Shown here: positions 8,356 to 16,632 of the stretch, piece after piece | Numbering within the stretch: the first letter of the stretch is position 1 | Layout of the letters: each line of letters starts with the position of its first letter | Source of the DNA: Rhizobiales bacterium UBA1912 | Lineage (GTDB): Bacteria > Pseudomonadota > Alphaproteobacteria > Rhizobiales > Devosiaceae | Direction: 5' to 3' | DNA length: 36,537 nucleotides | Assembly (NCBI GenBank): GCA_002337455.1 | Contig: DDGC01000004.1 | Coordinates: 324,468-361,004 of the forward strand | Notes under the pieces: generated by a model | Seen by the model: the letters and a program-made list of their open reading frames with translations, nothing else | Databases searched by the model: none | Told to the model about the DNA's origin: nothing | Made by a program: the position numbers and the translations under genes

Positions 8356-9723
8356 ATGCGTCTTGCGATCTTTGGAACCGGTTATGTCGGTCTTGTGACC
8401 GGCGCCTGCCTTGCCGATGTCGGCCATCAGGTGCTCTGCGTTGATGTGGATGCCGACAAAATTGCGCGTCTCAATGCTGGTGAAATCCCGATTCATGAGC
8501 CGGGACTTGACGAGGTCGTGGCCCGAAATGTCGAGATCGGCACACTCGAATTTACCACAGACATTGCAGGGGCCGTGTCTCACGGCCAGGTGCAGTTCGT
8601 TGCCGTGGGCACACCGCCCGACGAAAGCGGCGCTGCCGATCTGCAATATGTCCTCGCTGTCGCCGAATCCATCGGCAAGGCGATGGACAGGCGCAAGATC
8701 GTGGTGGTCAAGTCCACTGTCCCGGTCGGAACCAGCGACAAGGTGCGGGTCAGATTGGCCGAGGTTCTGGCGGCTCGGGGGTCTTCGCTCGAATTTGACG
8801 TGGTCTCTAATCCCGAGTTCCTGAAGGAAGGTGCCGCGGTCAACGATTTCCTCAAGCCCGACCGCATTATTGTGGGAACGGCCACCGAGCATGCGCGCGA
8901 GGTGATGAAGGAGCTTTACGAACCTTTCAACCGCAATCACGACCGCACGATCTATATGGATGTCCGCTCGGCGGAACTGACCAAATATGCCGCAAATGCC
9001 ATGCTTGCGACCAAGATCAGCTTTATCAACGAGATCGCCAATCTTGCCGAACGGCTGGGGGCCGATATCGAAGAGGTGCGCCGGGGCATCGGGGCCGATC
9101 CGCGTATCGGGTATCATTTCATCTACCCTGGGCTGGGCTACGGCGGCTCGTGCTTTCCCAAGGATGTGCAGGCGCTGGGACGCACGGCAATTGATATCGG
9201 TTATGATGCACCCCTGATCGCTGCCGTCGAAGCTGTAAATAACCGTCAGAAGACCACATCGTTTGACAAAATGGCCAGCCATTTCGGTGGCGCTCCAGGT
9301 CTTAAGGGTAAGCGGATCGCAATCTGGGGATTGGCATTCAAGCCCAACACCGATGACATGCGTGAAGCGCCATCCCGCGTGCTGATTGAAGCGCTGTGGT
9401 CGGCCAGCGCAACCGTTGTCGCTTACGATCCCGTCGCCATGAACGAGACTGCGCGGATCTATGGCGAGCGCGACGATCTCATTTTGGCCAAGGACAAATA
9501 CGCGGCGCTCGACGGTGCCGATGCCCTGGCCATCTGCACCGAATGGCAACAGTTCCGGGCGCCAGATTTCGATGAAATGGCGGAGCGGTTGGCAACGAAA
9601 CTGATTTTCGATGGCCGCAACATCTATGCCCCTGACAGGCTGAGCCGCGACGGCTGGACCTATATCAGCGTGGGGCGCGCGCCGGTTTATCCGCAGCTCG
9701 AAGCTGTCGAGAAGGTTTCGTGA
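8356..9723 (+). CDS. ugd: UDP-glucose 6-dehydrogenase (long bacterial type)
   Basis: This 455-residue enzyme oxidises UDP-glucose to UDP-glucuronate with two NAD. The N-terminal Rossmann motif GTGYVGLVTGACLADVGH, the IHEPGLDEVV segment, the STVPVGT loop and the catalytic cysteine in GYGGSCFPKD (Cys266) are all present, and the C-terminal UDP-binding domain is complete. The stop overlaps the GTG start of the next gene by four bases, so ugd and the UDP-glucuronate 4-epimerase form one operon that makes UDP-GlcA and then UDP-GalA for surface polysaccharide. A second dehydrogenase of a different subtype lies at 17634. This is the form usual in alphaproteobacteria. Confidence 0.96.
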   Translation: MRLAIFGTGYVGLVTGACLADVGHQVLCVDVDADKIARLNAGEIPIHEPGLDEVVARNVEIGTLEFTTDIAGAVSHGQVQFVAVGTPPDESGAADLQYVLAVAESIGKAMDRRKIVVVKSTVPVGTSDKVRVRLAEVLAARGSSLEFDVVSNPEFLKEGAAVNDFLKPDRIIVGTATEHAREVMKELYEPFNRNHDRTIYMDVRSAELTKYAANAMLATKISFINEIANLAERLGADIEEVRRGIGADPRIGYHFIYPGLGYGGSCFPKDVQALGRTAIDIGYDAPLIAAVEAVNNRQKTTSFDKMASHFGGAPGLKGKRIAIWGLAFKPNTDDMREAPSRVLIEALWSASATVVAYDPVAMNETARIYGERDDLILAKDKYAALDGADALAICTEWQQFRAPDFDEMAERLATKLIFDGRNIYAPDRLSRDGWTYISVGRAPVYPQLEAVEKVS

Positions 9724-10742
9724 AAGTCCTTGTCACCGGCGCTGCCGGCTTTATCGGCTATCATGTTGCCCGGCGGCTCATCGAGCGCGGCGACAGCGTC
9801 GTGGGGTTCGACATTGTCAATGATTGCTACGATCCGGCGCTCAAAAAAGCCCGCCTTGCCCAGCTCGATGAACTCGATCGCACCCAAGGCGCCCAATACC
9901 GCTTCATCCGTGCCGACCTGGCTGATCGGGCCGCAGTCGAGGCGGCGTTCGCGGGCGAAGAATTCGATAGGGTGATCCATCTCGCCGCCCAGGCTGGCGT
10001 GCGCTATAGCTTGGAAGATCCGCACTCCTACGTGCAATCAAACCTCGTCGGCTTCACCAACATTCTCGAAGCCTGCCGGCACAATGGTGTTGGCCAGCTT
10101 ACCTACGCCTCGACCTCATCGGTTTATGGGGCAAACACCAAAATGCCGTATTCCGAGCATGATGGCGCCAATCATCCGCTGCAGTTCTATGCCGCAACCA
10201 AGCGCGCGAACGAGTTGATGGCCCATTCTTACTCGCATCTGTTTGCACTGCCGACTACGGGCCTGCGCTTTTTTACCGTTTATGGCCCCTGGGGGCGACC
10301 CGATATGGCGCTGTTCAAGTTCACGCGCGCCATCCTCGCGGGCGAGCCGATTGATGTGTTCAATCACGGCAATCACACGCGCGATTTCACCTATATCGAT
10401 GACGTCGTCGAAGGTGTGATCCGCGCGTCCGACACTCCAGCCACCCCCGATCTCGATTGGGATACCGCCGCGCCCGATCCGGGCCGCTCGAACTCTCCTT
10501 TCCGCATTTTCAACATCGGCAATTCCGATCCGGTCAAGCTCGCCGATTATATCGATGCGCTCGAAGAGGCGCTGGGCAAAAAGGCCGTTCGCAATCTCCT
10601 GCCGCTGCAGCCCGGCGATGTGCCCGATACGTTTTCCGACACCACAGAGCTGACCGCCGCCACCGGTTATCGTCCTTCCTCTTCGGTGCGCGAGGGCATA
10701 GGCAAGTTCGTTGCGTGGTATCGCGCGCATTACGGCGAGTAG
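9720..10742 (+). CDS. lspL: UDP-glucuronate 4-epimerase (LspL/GAE type)
   Basis: This 340-residue extended short-chain dehydrogenase interconverts UDP-glucuronate and UDP-galacturonate. The NAD motif GAAGFIG is at the N-terminus, the serine/threonine segment is TYASTSSVYG, and the catalytic pair lies in YAATKRANE (Tyr157, Lys161). The stretch MALFKFTRAILAGEPIDVFN with HTRDFTYIDDVVEG is typical of UDP-glucuronate epimerases. The GTG start at 9720 overlaps the ugd stop, so translation is probably coupled and the substrate comes directly from the preceding enzyme. Galacturonate is a usual component of rhizobial-type lipopolysaccharide and exopolysaccharide. The exact substrate is inferred from the operon and the motifs. 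Confidence 0.9.
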   Translation: MKVLVTGAAGFIGYHVARRLIERGDSVVGFDIVNDCYDPALKKARLAQLDELDRTQGAQYRFIRADLADRAAVEAAFAGEEFDRVIHLAAQAGVRYSLEDPHSYVQSNLVGFTNILEACRHNGVGQLTYASTSSVYGANTKMPYSEHDGANHPLQFYAATKRANELMAHSYSHLFALPTTGLRFFTVYGPWGRPDMALFKFTRAILAGEPIDVFNHGNHTRDFTYIDDVVEGVIRASDTPATPDLDWDTAAPDPGRSNSPFRIFNIGNSDPVKLADYIDALEEALGKKAVRNLLPLQPGDVPDTFSDTTELTAATGYRPSSSVREGIGKFVAWYRAHYGE

Positions 10743-10839
10743 GCGAAAGCACGACGCAGCGGTTTTCCAAAAGGTGTTGTTTTTGTTCCTTTCCGCGTGT
10801 CGAGGATGACCGGAAAGGACGCAAGTTGGGCGATGACGC

Positions 10840-11106
10840 CCCGTTAATGTCAGCAAGGCGCCCTTTGGCGAGTTGGGGGCCGTCAACCCCATGTTCTTGC
10901 TGCCCGAAGCGCTCAAGGCGCGCGGAGCTGAGATCGGCAAGGGCTGGTCCGGTTCGCTCACAATGGGGGCAGAGCAGTTTTGCACCAATCCCGGCATTGC
11001 TGTGATCATCGCCGGACCCGCAGCCGATACATTCGTTGAAACGGCAAAGGCCGCGCTATCAGAGGTCGGTCCCCAGAAGTCTATGCGCTGCAAGGCGTTA
11101 GTCTGA
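10840..11106 (+). pseudogene. Remnant of an alpha-ketoglutarate-semialdehyde-type aldehyde dehydrogenase
   Basis: An open stretch reads PFGELGAVNPMFLLPEALKA, continues with GKGWSGSLTMG, and then QFCTNPGIAVIIAGP. This is the region around the catalytic cysteine of NADP-dependent aldehyde dehydrogenases of the 2,5-dioxovalerate (alpha-ketoglutarate semialdehyde) group. Homology seems to begin near 10852 and fade near 11070 after SEVGPQ. The stop follows at 11104-11106. About 75 codons of a roughly 500-codon gene survive, with neither the N-terminal cofactor domain nor the normal C-terminus. Such enzymes end non-phosphorylative sugar-acid pathways, which suits the catabolic operon downstream, but a functional link is only inferred. 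A TTG at 10873 gives a nominal reading frame but no believable protein. Confidence 0.75.
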
Positions 11107-11550
11107 GCTAGTTCGAACCGGCCTACCCGGCAAGTAGGCTATCAGAAGGTCACTCTGCGGAGCACACGTCAGCTTGAAGGGCTGGCCTCAATCGCACGTT
11201 GACTCATTGTCTTCACGGCCTGAATCCCATCATGAAGGTGCCGTGATCTGCATCTCTAGCCGTTTGCGGGTCAGCTTCGGCGCTTGCAAATGCCCCGAAA
11301 TAGGGCGGATCGACGAAAGCGCTAACTTGCTTCTATGCACACGTTGCGAAAAACTCTTAGTGGCCGCGCCTGATGCAGCTGAAAGGTGATCTCGCGCAAG
11401 CACAAAAGCCGGAACACGATAGTCGCAAAACGGGCAGTTCTCTAGGAGGCACTCGATTGCGTCGCCTTGCAAAGAATGCATAGGCCAATACTGCGTCCTC
11501 CTTGGCGTCTGTCATTCCCAACCTCGCTGGCATTGCCAATGAGAGCGTGA

Positions 11551-11565
11551 AGTGGTAATACCACT
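11551..11565. promoter_or_regulatory. Palindromic operator-like site for the GntR/FadR regulator
   Basis: AGTGGTAATACCACT is a perfect palindrome (AGTGGTA / TACCACT) around one central A. Its TGGT-N3-ACCA core is the form of operator bound by FadR-subfamily GntR regulators. It ends 20 bases before the regulator's start codon and 14 bases before the first base of the gene's Shine-Dalgarno core is passed, so bound protein could block its own promoter or leader. I did not find a second copy before the transporter genes, so the whole operon may be controlled from here. Confidence 0.75.
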
Positions 11566-11585
11566 GAAGATGTCAGGAGGAAGGC

Positions 11586-12302
11586 ATGGAGAATACCGTT
11601 CGCAAACCAGTAAATGGCTATGATCGCGTAATCACATTTTTGCGTGACCAGCTGCTGAGCGGCCATTTGAAGCGTGGAGATGTCTTGCTTCCCGAGCGCG
11701 AGCTGTGTCGCGTTCTCGACGTTAGTAGGCCCGTCCTGAGAGAGGCCTTGCGTGCGCTGGCAATAATGGGGGTGATCGACATTCGACATGGAGTGGGATC
11801 AGTTGTCTCTTCACCCGACATGACGGTTCTGGGCGATTTCTTCAGCTTCGCGTTGGCTGATGACGCAGATGCCGTTGAAGAAGTTGTCGAGGCGCGCATT
11901 GCAATCGAATGCCAGGCCGCACGGCTAGCCGTGTCACGCGCTACCATCACTGATTTCGAGCGAATGAGGCGTTTCGCCGATGTTATCGCGCGCACAATTA
12001 GCGACCCAGTGGCTGGTGCACGCGCCGATTACGACTTCCACAGAGCATTGGTTGATTCCAGCTCTGCGTCCGCCCTGAAAACCATGTATGTGGCGGTCGC
12101 CGATTTGCTTCAGCGCTCGCACGCAGACCGTCGCGCGTTGGTCAGCGCTGACGAGGCGGTTCAACAGCAGGTCGTCGACGACCACTACAAGATCCTCAGA
12201 ACGCTTACCGAAGGCGATGCCGACGCTGCGGAACGGGCTGTTCGTGAACACTTCGAGATCGGTCGGCGCATCCGAATGCAAATGTCGATCTCAAGGTCAT
12301 AA
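11586..12302 (+). CDS. GntR-family (FadR subfamily, FCD domain) transcriptional regulator
   Basis: This 238-residue protein has an N-terminal winged helix (about residues 10-75, with PERELCRVLDVSRPVLREAL as the recognition part) and a C-terminal all-helical FCD ligand-binding domain. Asp148, His152, His200 and His222 are placed like the metal-binding residues of FCD domains, so the effector is probably a small carboxylate or sugar acid held at a metal. A strong AGGAGG (11575-11580) precedes the ATG. The gene opens an operon with a TRAP transporter, a beta-hydroxyacid dehydrogenase and a sugar-phosphate isomerase, and is likely their local repressor acting at the palindrome at 11551-11565. The effector is unknown. 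Confidence 0.92.
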   Translation: MENTVRKPVNGYDRVITFLRDQLLSGHLKRGDVLLPERELCRVLDVSRPVLREALRALAIMGVIDIRHGVGSVVSSPDMTVLGDFFSFALADDADAVEEVVEARIAIECQAARLAVSRATITDFERMRRFADVIARTISDPVAGARADYDFHRALVDSSSASALKTMYVAVADLLQRSHADRRALVSADEAVQQQVVDDHYKILRTLTEGDADAAERAVREHFEIGRRIRMQMSISRS

Positions 12303-12335
12303 AAAATCATTCAATTGCTTAAACAGGAGGAAAGC

Positions 12336-13328
12336 ATGAAAATCTCTGGAAAACTTGGTCTTGCGGCTGCGTTTGTCGTCGCAACGAGCGTCCCCACAAT
12401 GGCTGACGATGTTACAATTAGATTGGGACACGTCGGCGCCCCGGTCAGTCCGCAACAAACCATAGCCGATTTGTTTGGTGAGAAGGTGTCCGAATACAGT
12501 GATGGGTCGGTCAGCATCCAGATCTTTGATTCAGGAACGCTCGGAAACGAGCGCCAGCTCCAGGAAAGCGTGCGCAGCGGTACGCTCGATATGACAATTG
12601 CAGGCACCTTTTCTTACTTCGTGCCGTGGGCCGGAGTGCTAGAGGCGCCGTTGCTCTATTCGAGCTTGGATCATTTCACGACCTTTTACGGAAGCGAAGA
12701 CGGTCGTGCGCTGATGGAGGCTTTCGAAGCCGAGGCCGAAGTGAAGACACTGTTCGTGGTCCCTCACGGCGGATTCCGATACATCACCATGAATGACGTT
12801 GAAGTGACCTCTCCTGAAGATCTGCAGGGTGTAAGAATTCGCAACCCTAACGTCCCATCATTCAACGTTATGGCAGAGTCTGTTGGTGCAGTGCCGACAC
12901 CAATTGATTTTTCTGAGCTATACGTCGCTTTGCAGCGTGGTGTGGTTCAGGGTCAGCATAACCCTGTAGGAAATATCGTTGGGGCGCGTCTTTACGAAGT
13001 CCAGGACTCGCTCTCAATGGTTCCATGGGGAATTTCTCCTCATATGGTTTCAATGAGCGAGCAGGCTTGGGAACGGCTGGACGAGGATCAGCAGACTGCT
13101 GTCGAACGGGCAGCGGCAGAAACGGCGATGGAATACCCCGCAATCGCTGTAGAGGAAGAGGCCGAGCTTCTCGCCCAAATCGAGGATGAGATCACCATCA
13201 TTCGCCCAGAACAGATCGATCTCGATAGTTTTGTTGCGGTCTTTAGCGATACTGGGTTGCCGGCGCTCAAGTCTGAGTACGGCGAAGAAGCAAGCAATTG
13301 GCTTGACGCGATCGAAGCAGCACGCTGA
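12336..13328 (+). CDS. TRAP transporter solute-binding protein (DctP family)
   Basis: This 330-residue periplasmic protein captures the substrate for the TRAP transporter encoded downstream. A signal peptide spans about residues 1-23, ending at TMA before DDVTIRLGHVG. The DctP signature is clear in LQGVRIRNP...GAVPTPIDFSELYVALQRGVVQGQ. The arginine of VRIRNP (Arg169 of the preprotein) is the one that usually pairs with a substrate carboxylate, so an organic or sugar acid is likely. AGGAGG at 12325-12330 fixes the ATG at 12336. An in-frame start seven codons upstream lacks this. It lies 33 bases after the regulator and is followed by an intercistronic hairpin. Confidence 0.93.
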   Translation: MKISGKLGLAAAFVVATSVPTMADDVTIRLGHVGAPVSPQQTIADLFGEKVSEYSDGSVSIQIFDSGTLGNERQLQESVRSGTLDMTIAGTFSYFVPWAGVLEAPLLYSSLDHFTTFYGSEDGRALMEAFEAEAEVKTLFVVPHGGFRYITMNDVEVTSPEDLQGVRIRNPNVPSFNVMAESVGAVPTPIDFSELYVALQRGVVQGQHNPVGNIVGARLYEVQDSLSMVPWGISPHMVSMSEQAWERLDEDQQTAVERAAAETAMEYPAIAVEEEAELLAQIEDEITIIRPEQIDLDSFVAVFSDTGLPALKSEYGEEASNWLDAIEAAR

Positions 13329-13334
13329 TCCAGA

Positions 13335-13358
13335 AGCGGAGGGCTCCCACCCTCCGCT
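13335..13358 (+). promoter_or_regulatory. Intercistronic 9-bp hairpin between the binding-protein and large-permease genes
   Basis: AGCGGAGGG (13335-13343) and CCCTCCGCT (13350-13358) are perfectly complementary around the loop CTCCCA. No run of T follows, so it is unlikely to end transcription fully. Such hairpins after solute-binding-protein genes commonly protect the 3' end of the abundant upstream mRNA or attenuate readthrough, making the binding protein more plentiful than the membrane subunits. That role is an inference here. Confidence 0.7.
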
Positions 13359-13375
13359 AACCCTTGGGCAAAGAA

Positions 13376-14650
13376 ATGTCACCCGAAGCACTTCTCGTAA
13401 TGGGCGGGCTGATCGCTCTCATATTGAGCGGTATTCCTATTGCAGTCGCCCTTTTGATTTCCGGAGCGGCTGGCTTGTGGCTGCTCGACTTTCCAATGCT
13501 GATCGTTCTGCAGAGGTTCACCGCAGGTGCGGAGAGCTTCGTTCTACTTGCCATCCCGTTTTTTATTCTGACCGGCGCGATTATGGACGCCGGTGGTATC
13601 TCGCGGCGGCTCATCGCCTTTTGTGACTCCTGTGTCGGGTTCCTGCCTGGCGGCTTGGCCAATGCCAATGTCGGCGCGTCAATGGTATTTGGAGGCATTT
13701 CTGGTTCTGCGGTCGCCGATACTTCGGCCGTGGGGTCAGTCATGATCCCTGCAATGGAGCGGGAGGGCTATTCTCGGGTTTATAGTGCTGCGATAACCGC
13801 TGCCACGTCTCCCGTAGGCATGATCATTCCACCATCCATTCCATTGATCGTGTGGAGCTTTATCTCGGGCCAATCGCTCAACGAGCTGTTTCTCGCGGGT
13901 ATCGTTCCGGGCATCTTGATCACCCTCGGTATGGCCCTTGTCAGTACGTGGATTTGCCAAAAGAGGGGCTATCAACGCGGATTTCGTCCATTTCGGCCGC
14001 TGTATTTCCTGGCGTCGTTGAAAGACGGGCTACTTGCGATCGGCGCCCCCGTTATCATCATCGGAGGTATACTGAGTGGTGTTTTCACGCCCACGGAGGC
14101 ATCCGTTGTTGTCCTTGGCTATGCGCTCGGCGTGAGCCTGCTCATCTATCGGGAAATACCTTTGGCGCGCCTCGGCCGCGTGGTTCTCGATGCCGGCGTC
14201 ACCACTGCATCGATAATGTTCATAATCTGTGGCGCCACGGTTTTTTCCTTCTTCCTCACGGTGGCAGGCGTGCCCGCAGAGCTCGGCAACCTCATCCTCA
14301 GTGTCTCGGATACGCCACTCGGTTTCATTGTCGCTGCGGCGGCACTGATGTTTGTCCTTGGCATGTTCTTGGATACCACGACAACTATCCTGATGGCCGG
14401 GCCGATCATTATCCCGCTTTTCGCTCAAGTCGGCGTGGATCCACTTGTTGCAACCATGGTCATCATGGTCGTGCTTGCTATCGGTCTGATTACGCCTCCT
14501 GTTGGCCTTTGCCTCTTCGTTGTTTCGTCAATTACGCCTGTCAAAGTCATGGATGTCGCCAAGGAGTGCATACCATTCATCTTGGTAATGCTCGCCGTTG
14601 CGGCATTAATCTGGATTTTTCCGGGCCTTGTGACGTGGGTGACTGCATGA
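13376..14650 (+). CDS. TRAP transporter large permease (DctM family)
   Basis: This protein of about 424 residues is very hydrophobic, with about a dozen membrane segments, and is the ion-coupled translocation subunit. Typical DctM motifs are visible: LSGIPIAVALLISGAAGL at the start, AIPFFILTGAIMD, NANVGASMVFGGISGSAVADTSAVGSVMIPAM, and the TTTTILMAGPIIIPL and LITPPVGLCLFVV repeats near the end. I chose the ATG at 13376. A TTG four codons upstream is possible, and the ribosome-binding site is weak for both. The stop overlaps the small-permease start (ATGA). In most TRAP operons the small subunit comes before this gene, but here it comes after. Confidence 0.93.
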   Translation: MSPEALLVMGGLIALILSGIPIAVALLISGAAGLWLLDFPMLIVLQRFTAGAESFVLLAIPFFILTGAIMDAGGISRRLIAFCDSCVGFLPGGLANANVGASMVFGGISGSAVADTSAVGSVMIPAMEREGYSRVYSAAITAATSPVGMIIPPSIPLIVWSFISGQSLNELFLAGIVPGILITLGMALVSTWICQKRGYQRGFRPFRPLYFLASLKDGLLAIGAPVIIIGGILSGVFTPTEASVVVLGYALGVSLLIYREIPLARLGRVVLDAGVTTASIMFIICGATVFSFFLTVAGVPAELGNLILSVSDTPLGFIVAAAALMFVLGMFLDTTTTILMAGPIIIPLFAQVGVDPLVATMVIMVVLAIGLITPPVGLCLFVVSSITPVKVMDVAKECIPFILVMLAVAALIWIFPGLVTWVTA

Positions 14651-15135
14651 TCCGCGTTGGGACAGTTCTCGCATCGACCTGCAAAGTTCTGGCAGTCTTG
14701 CTCTCAATTTTCACGGTGGCGGCGCTCGTTGCCATGTTCGCTGCCCTCGGCATACAGATTGTGTCACGAAATTTCTTCAGCACGTCGATACTCTGGCTTG
14801 AGGACATTCTCCTGCCAGGATTCATCTTTGTCATCTTCAGTGGCATCGCGCTGGCATTTCGTCATCGATCGCATCTCGCCACCACCATGCTGGCTGACAG
14901 TTTACCTCAAGGTGCCTCGCGCGCCCTTGCAATACTCGTTGACGTTCTTGCGGCATTGACGATGGCAGGTGTGGCCTGGATCGGAGTGCAGTTTGCGCAA
15001 AACGCATTCGGCCAGTTTTCACCGGTCCTTCGTCTTCCAATGGGATGGGCATACCTGATTATCCCATTTACGGCAGTAGCGTCGGTCCTCTTCATTCTCG
15101 AAAGCAATCTAACCTTGACGGACAAACCCCAATGA
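14647..15135 (+). CDS. TRAP transporter small permease (DctQ family)
   Basis: This 162-residue protein has four predicted membrane segments, as expected for DctQ subunits that pair with DctM. The loop after the second helix, with FRHRSHLATTML, and the LWLEDILLPGFIF segment are typical. The frame is open far upstream, but the ATG at 14647 overlaps the large-permease stop and gives a normal DctQ length and N-terminus. Its own stop overlaps the start of the following dehydrogenase (ATGA). The P-M-Q order differs from the common P-Q-M order and suggests a distinct TRAP lineage or a local rearrangement. Confidence 0.9.
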   Translation: MIRVGTVLASTCKVLAVLLSIFTVAALVAMFAALGIQIVSRNFFSTSILWLEDILLPGFIFVIFSGIALAFRHRSHLATTMLADSLPQGASRALAILVDVLAALTMAGVAWIGVQFAQNAFGQFSPVLRLPMGWAYLIIPFTAVASVLFILESNLTLTDKPQ

Positions 15136-16040
15136 CGACATCACCGACGACCTCCCATCCGCTTGTTGCGTTTATCGGGGCAGGTGTCATGGGGCGCCCC
15201 ATGATCGCCAACCTCAAAAAGGCCGGGTTTCCTGTAAGGGCTTTCGACCAAAGTCCCGCAGCGATGGACAATTTGCGGAGCGGCGGAGTGGAGGTGGCGA
15301 CTGATGCGAAATCCGCTGTCGAGGGTGCTGCATTTGTCATAACCATGCTCCCTGATACCCCCCACGTCCAAAATGTACTCTCTGGCGAGAATGGAGTGGG
15401 AGACCATCTCGCGCCAGATTGCGTGGTCATCGACATGAGCACAATTTCAGCTTCCGGCATCCAGGCCATCGGAAAGCTGCTGGAGGGAAAAGGTATCGCG
15501 CTCGTAGATGCGCCGGTCAGCGGCGGTGTCAAAGGTGCAGTAGCAGGCACGTTGTCCATCATGTGTGGTGGTTCATCAGAGGCCTTTGAACGCGCCCGAC
15601 CGGTGCTTTCGGGCATGGGGACGACCATAATTCACGCGGGTGAATTAGGGATGGGACAGGTCTTCAAGATGTGCAATCAGTTGATGGCGGGCGTGCATAT
15701 TCAGGCGATGTGCGAAGCCTTTGCGCTCTGCAGATCCCAGGGCGGCGATCTAAATTTGTTGCGGGAGGTTCTGGCGGGTGGCGCGGCGGGCTCTTGGATG
15801 TTGGATAACCTCGGTCCACAAGTCATTTCCAAGGACGACAGCGCTGGATTCAGGATTGACCTCCAGCTTAAGGATTTGCGACTTGCAGGAGAGGCTGCAT
15901 TCGAAAAGGGCCTCGCGTTGCCAGGGCTTGCTATGGCCACGGCCCTTTATCTTGAAGCACGTGCACACGGAGAAGGCTCCAACGGCAACCAGGCCTTGTT
16001 CCGCACGTATGACCGTCTGACCAATCAGCTCGACTCCTGA
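15132..16040 (+). CDS. NAD(P)-dependent beta-hydroxyacid dehydrogenase (GarR/LtnD/3-HIBADH family)
   Basis: This 302-residue oxidoreductase belongs to the family of tartronate semialdehyde reductase, L-threonate dehydrogenase and 3-hydroxyisobutyrate dehydrogenase. The cofactor motif FIGAGVMGRPM spans residues 15-24, the substrate-binding block DAPVSGGVKGAVAGTLSIM starts at 126, and the catalytic lysine is in GQVFKMCNQL (Lys179, with Asn182 nearby). The start at 15132 overlaps the transporter stop, so it is cotranscribed and probably coupled to it. With a TRAP system and a sugar-phosphate isomerase, a four- or five-carbon sugar acid is a reasonable substrate, but the sequence does not show which. 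Confidence 0.88.
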   Translation: MTTSPTTSHPLVAFIGAGVMGRPMIANLKKAGFPVRAFDQSPAAMDNLRSGGVEVATDAKSAVEGAAFVITMLPDTPHVQNVLSGENGVGDHLAPDCVVIDMSTISASGIQAIGKLLEGKGIALVDAPVSGGVKGAVAGTLSIMCGGSSEAFERARPVLSGMGTTIIHAGELGMGQVFKMCNQLMAGVHIQAMCEAFALCRSQGGDLNLLREVLAGGAAGSWMLDNLGPQVISKDDSAGFRIDLQLKDLRLAGEAAFEKGLALPGLAMATALYLEARAHGEGSNGNQALFRTYDRLTNQLDS

Positions 16041-16073
16041 GCTTGCTTAATTCCGAATGAGAGATTGATTGAT

Positions 16074-16520
16074 ATGAATATTACCGTTGGCTCCGACCAC
16101 GCAGGCTTTCCAATGAAAGCTGAACTGGTGTCTTTTATCGAGAGCTTGGGACACACCGTCACCGATATTGGATGCGACAGCACCCAACCGGTAGATTTTC
16201 CGGATATAGCTGAAAGGGTTACCGCGCGCATCAGAACGGGTGAGGCAGAACGCGGCGTAATGATTTGTGGAACGGGCGTCGGAGCTGCGATCGCAGCCAA
16301 CAAAACGACCGGAATCCGCGCGGCGGTCGGTCATGACGTTCACTCCGCGCGCCAATGTGTGGAGCACGACGATGTAAACGTCCTATGCATAGGAGCGCAA
16401 ATTGTCGGACCTTGGCTGGCCAAAGATCTTGTGGATGCGTATCTGAAGGCGAAATTTTCCACTAGTGAAGAGTTTCAGCGTCGTGTCGCGAAACTCCATG
16501 AAATGGATCGTGGCAGGTAG
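16074..16520 (+). CDS. RpiB/LacA/LacB family sugar-phosphate isomerase
   Basis: This 148-residue protein has the SDHAGF start (residues 7-12), the catalytic cysteine in ICGTGVGAAIAANK (Cys65) and the base-region histidine in EHDDVNVLCIG (His98). Ribose-5-phosphate isomerase B and its relatives interconvert aldose and ketose phosphates. The usual HND motif reads HDD here, and the C-terminal half differs from housekeeping RpiB. A specialised substrate such as a tetrose or other pentose phosphate is therefore possible. GAGAGA at 16059-16064 sits nine bases before the ATG at 16074. A TTG three codons upstream abuts that site and is unlikely. It is the last gene of the catabolic operon. Confidence 0.88.
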   Translation: MNITVGSDHAGFPMKAELVSFIESLGHTVTDIGCDSTQPVDFPDIAERVTARIRTGEAERGVMICGTGVGAAIAANKTTGIRAAVGHDVHSARQCVEHDDVNVLCIGAQIVGPWLAKDLVDAYLKAKFSTSEEFQRRVAKLHEMDRGR

Positions 16521-16632
16521 ACGCGAGTCCCTGACCTGAGCTGGCTGGAACTCAACTGCCCATCATCGGCACCGATGCCCAACCCGCAAAATATCATCGA
16601 AATTTGACCGCGACCAGTAACCCTAATCGAGC

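Larger units (their letters stand above)
10743..11585. other. Long gap holding an aldehyde dehydrogenase remnant and a regulator's operator
   Basis: Apart from the gene remnant at 10840-11106 and the palindrome at 11551-11565, I see no supported gene. A 71-codon frame at 11174-11389 with a TTG start contains CKCPEIG...CTRC, which faintly resembles a zinc ribbon. It has no ribosome-binding site, and I do not call it. Confidence 0.55.

Noticed and set aside
11174..11389. 71-codon frame with a CxC...CxxC pattern resembling a zinc ribbon
   Set aside because: The TTG start lacks a Shine-Dalgarno sequence, cysteine spacing fits no ribbon family I know, and it lies in decayed DNA.
13852..14646. 265-codon upstream extension of the small TRAP permease
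   Set aside because: It runs through the large-permease gene in another frame. ATG 14647 gives the normal DctQ size.
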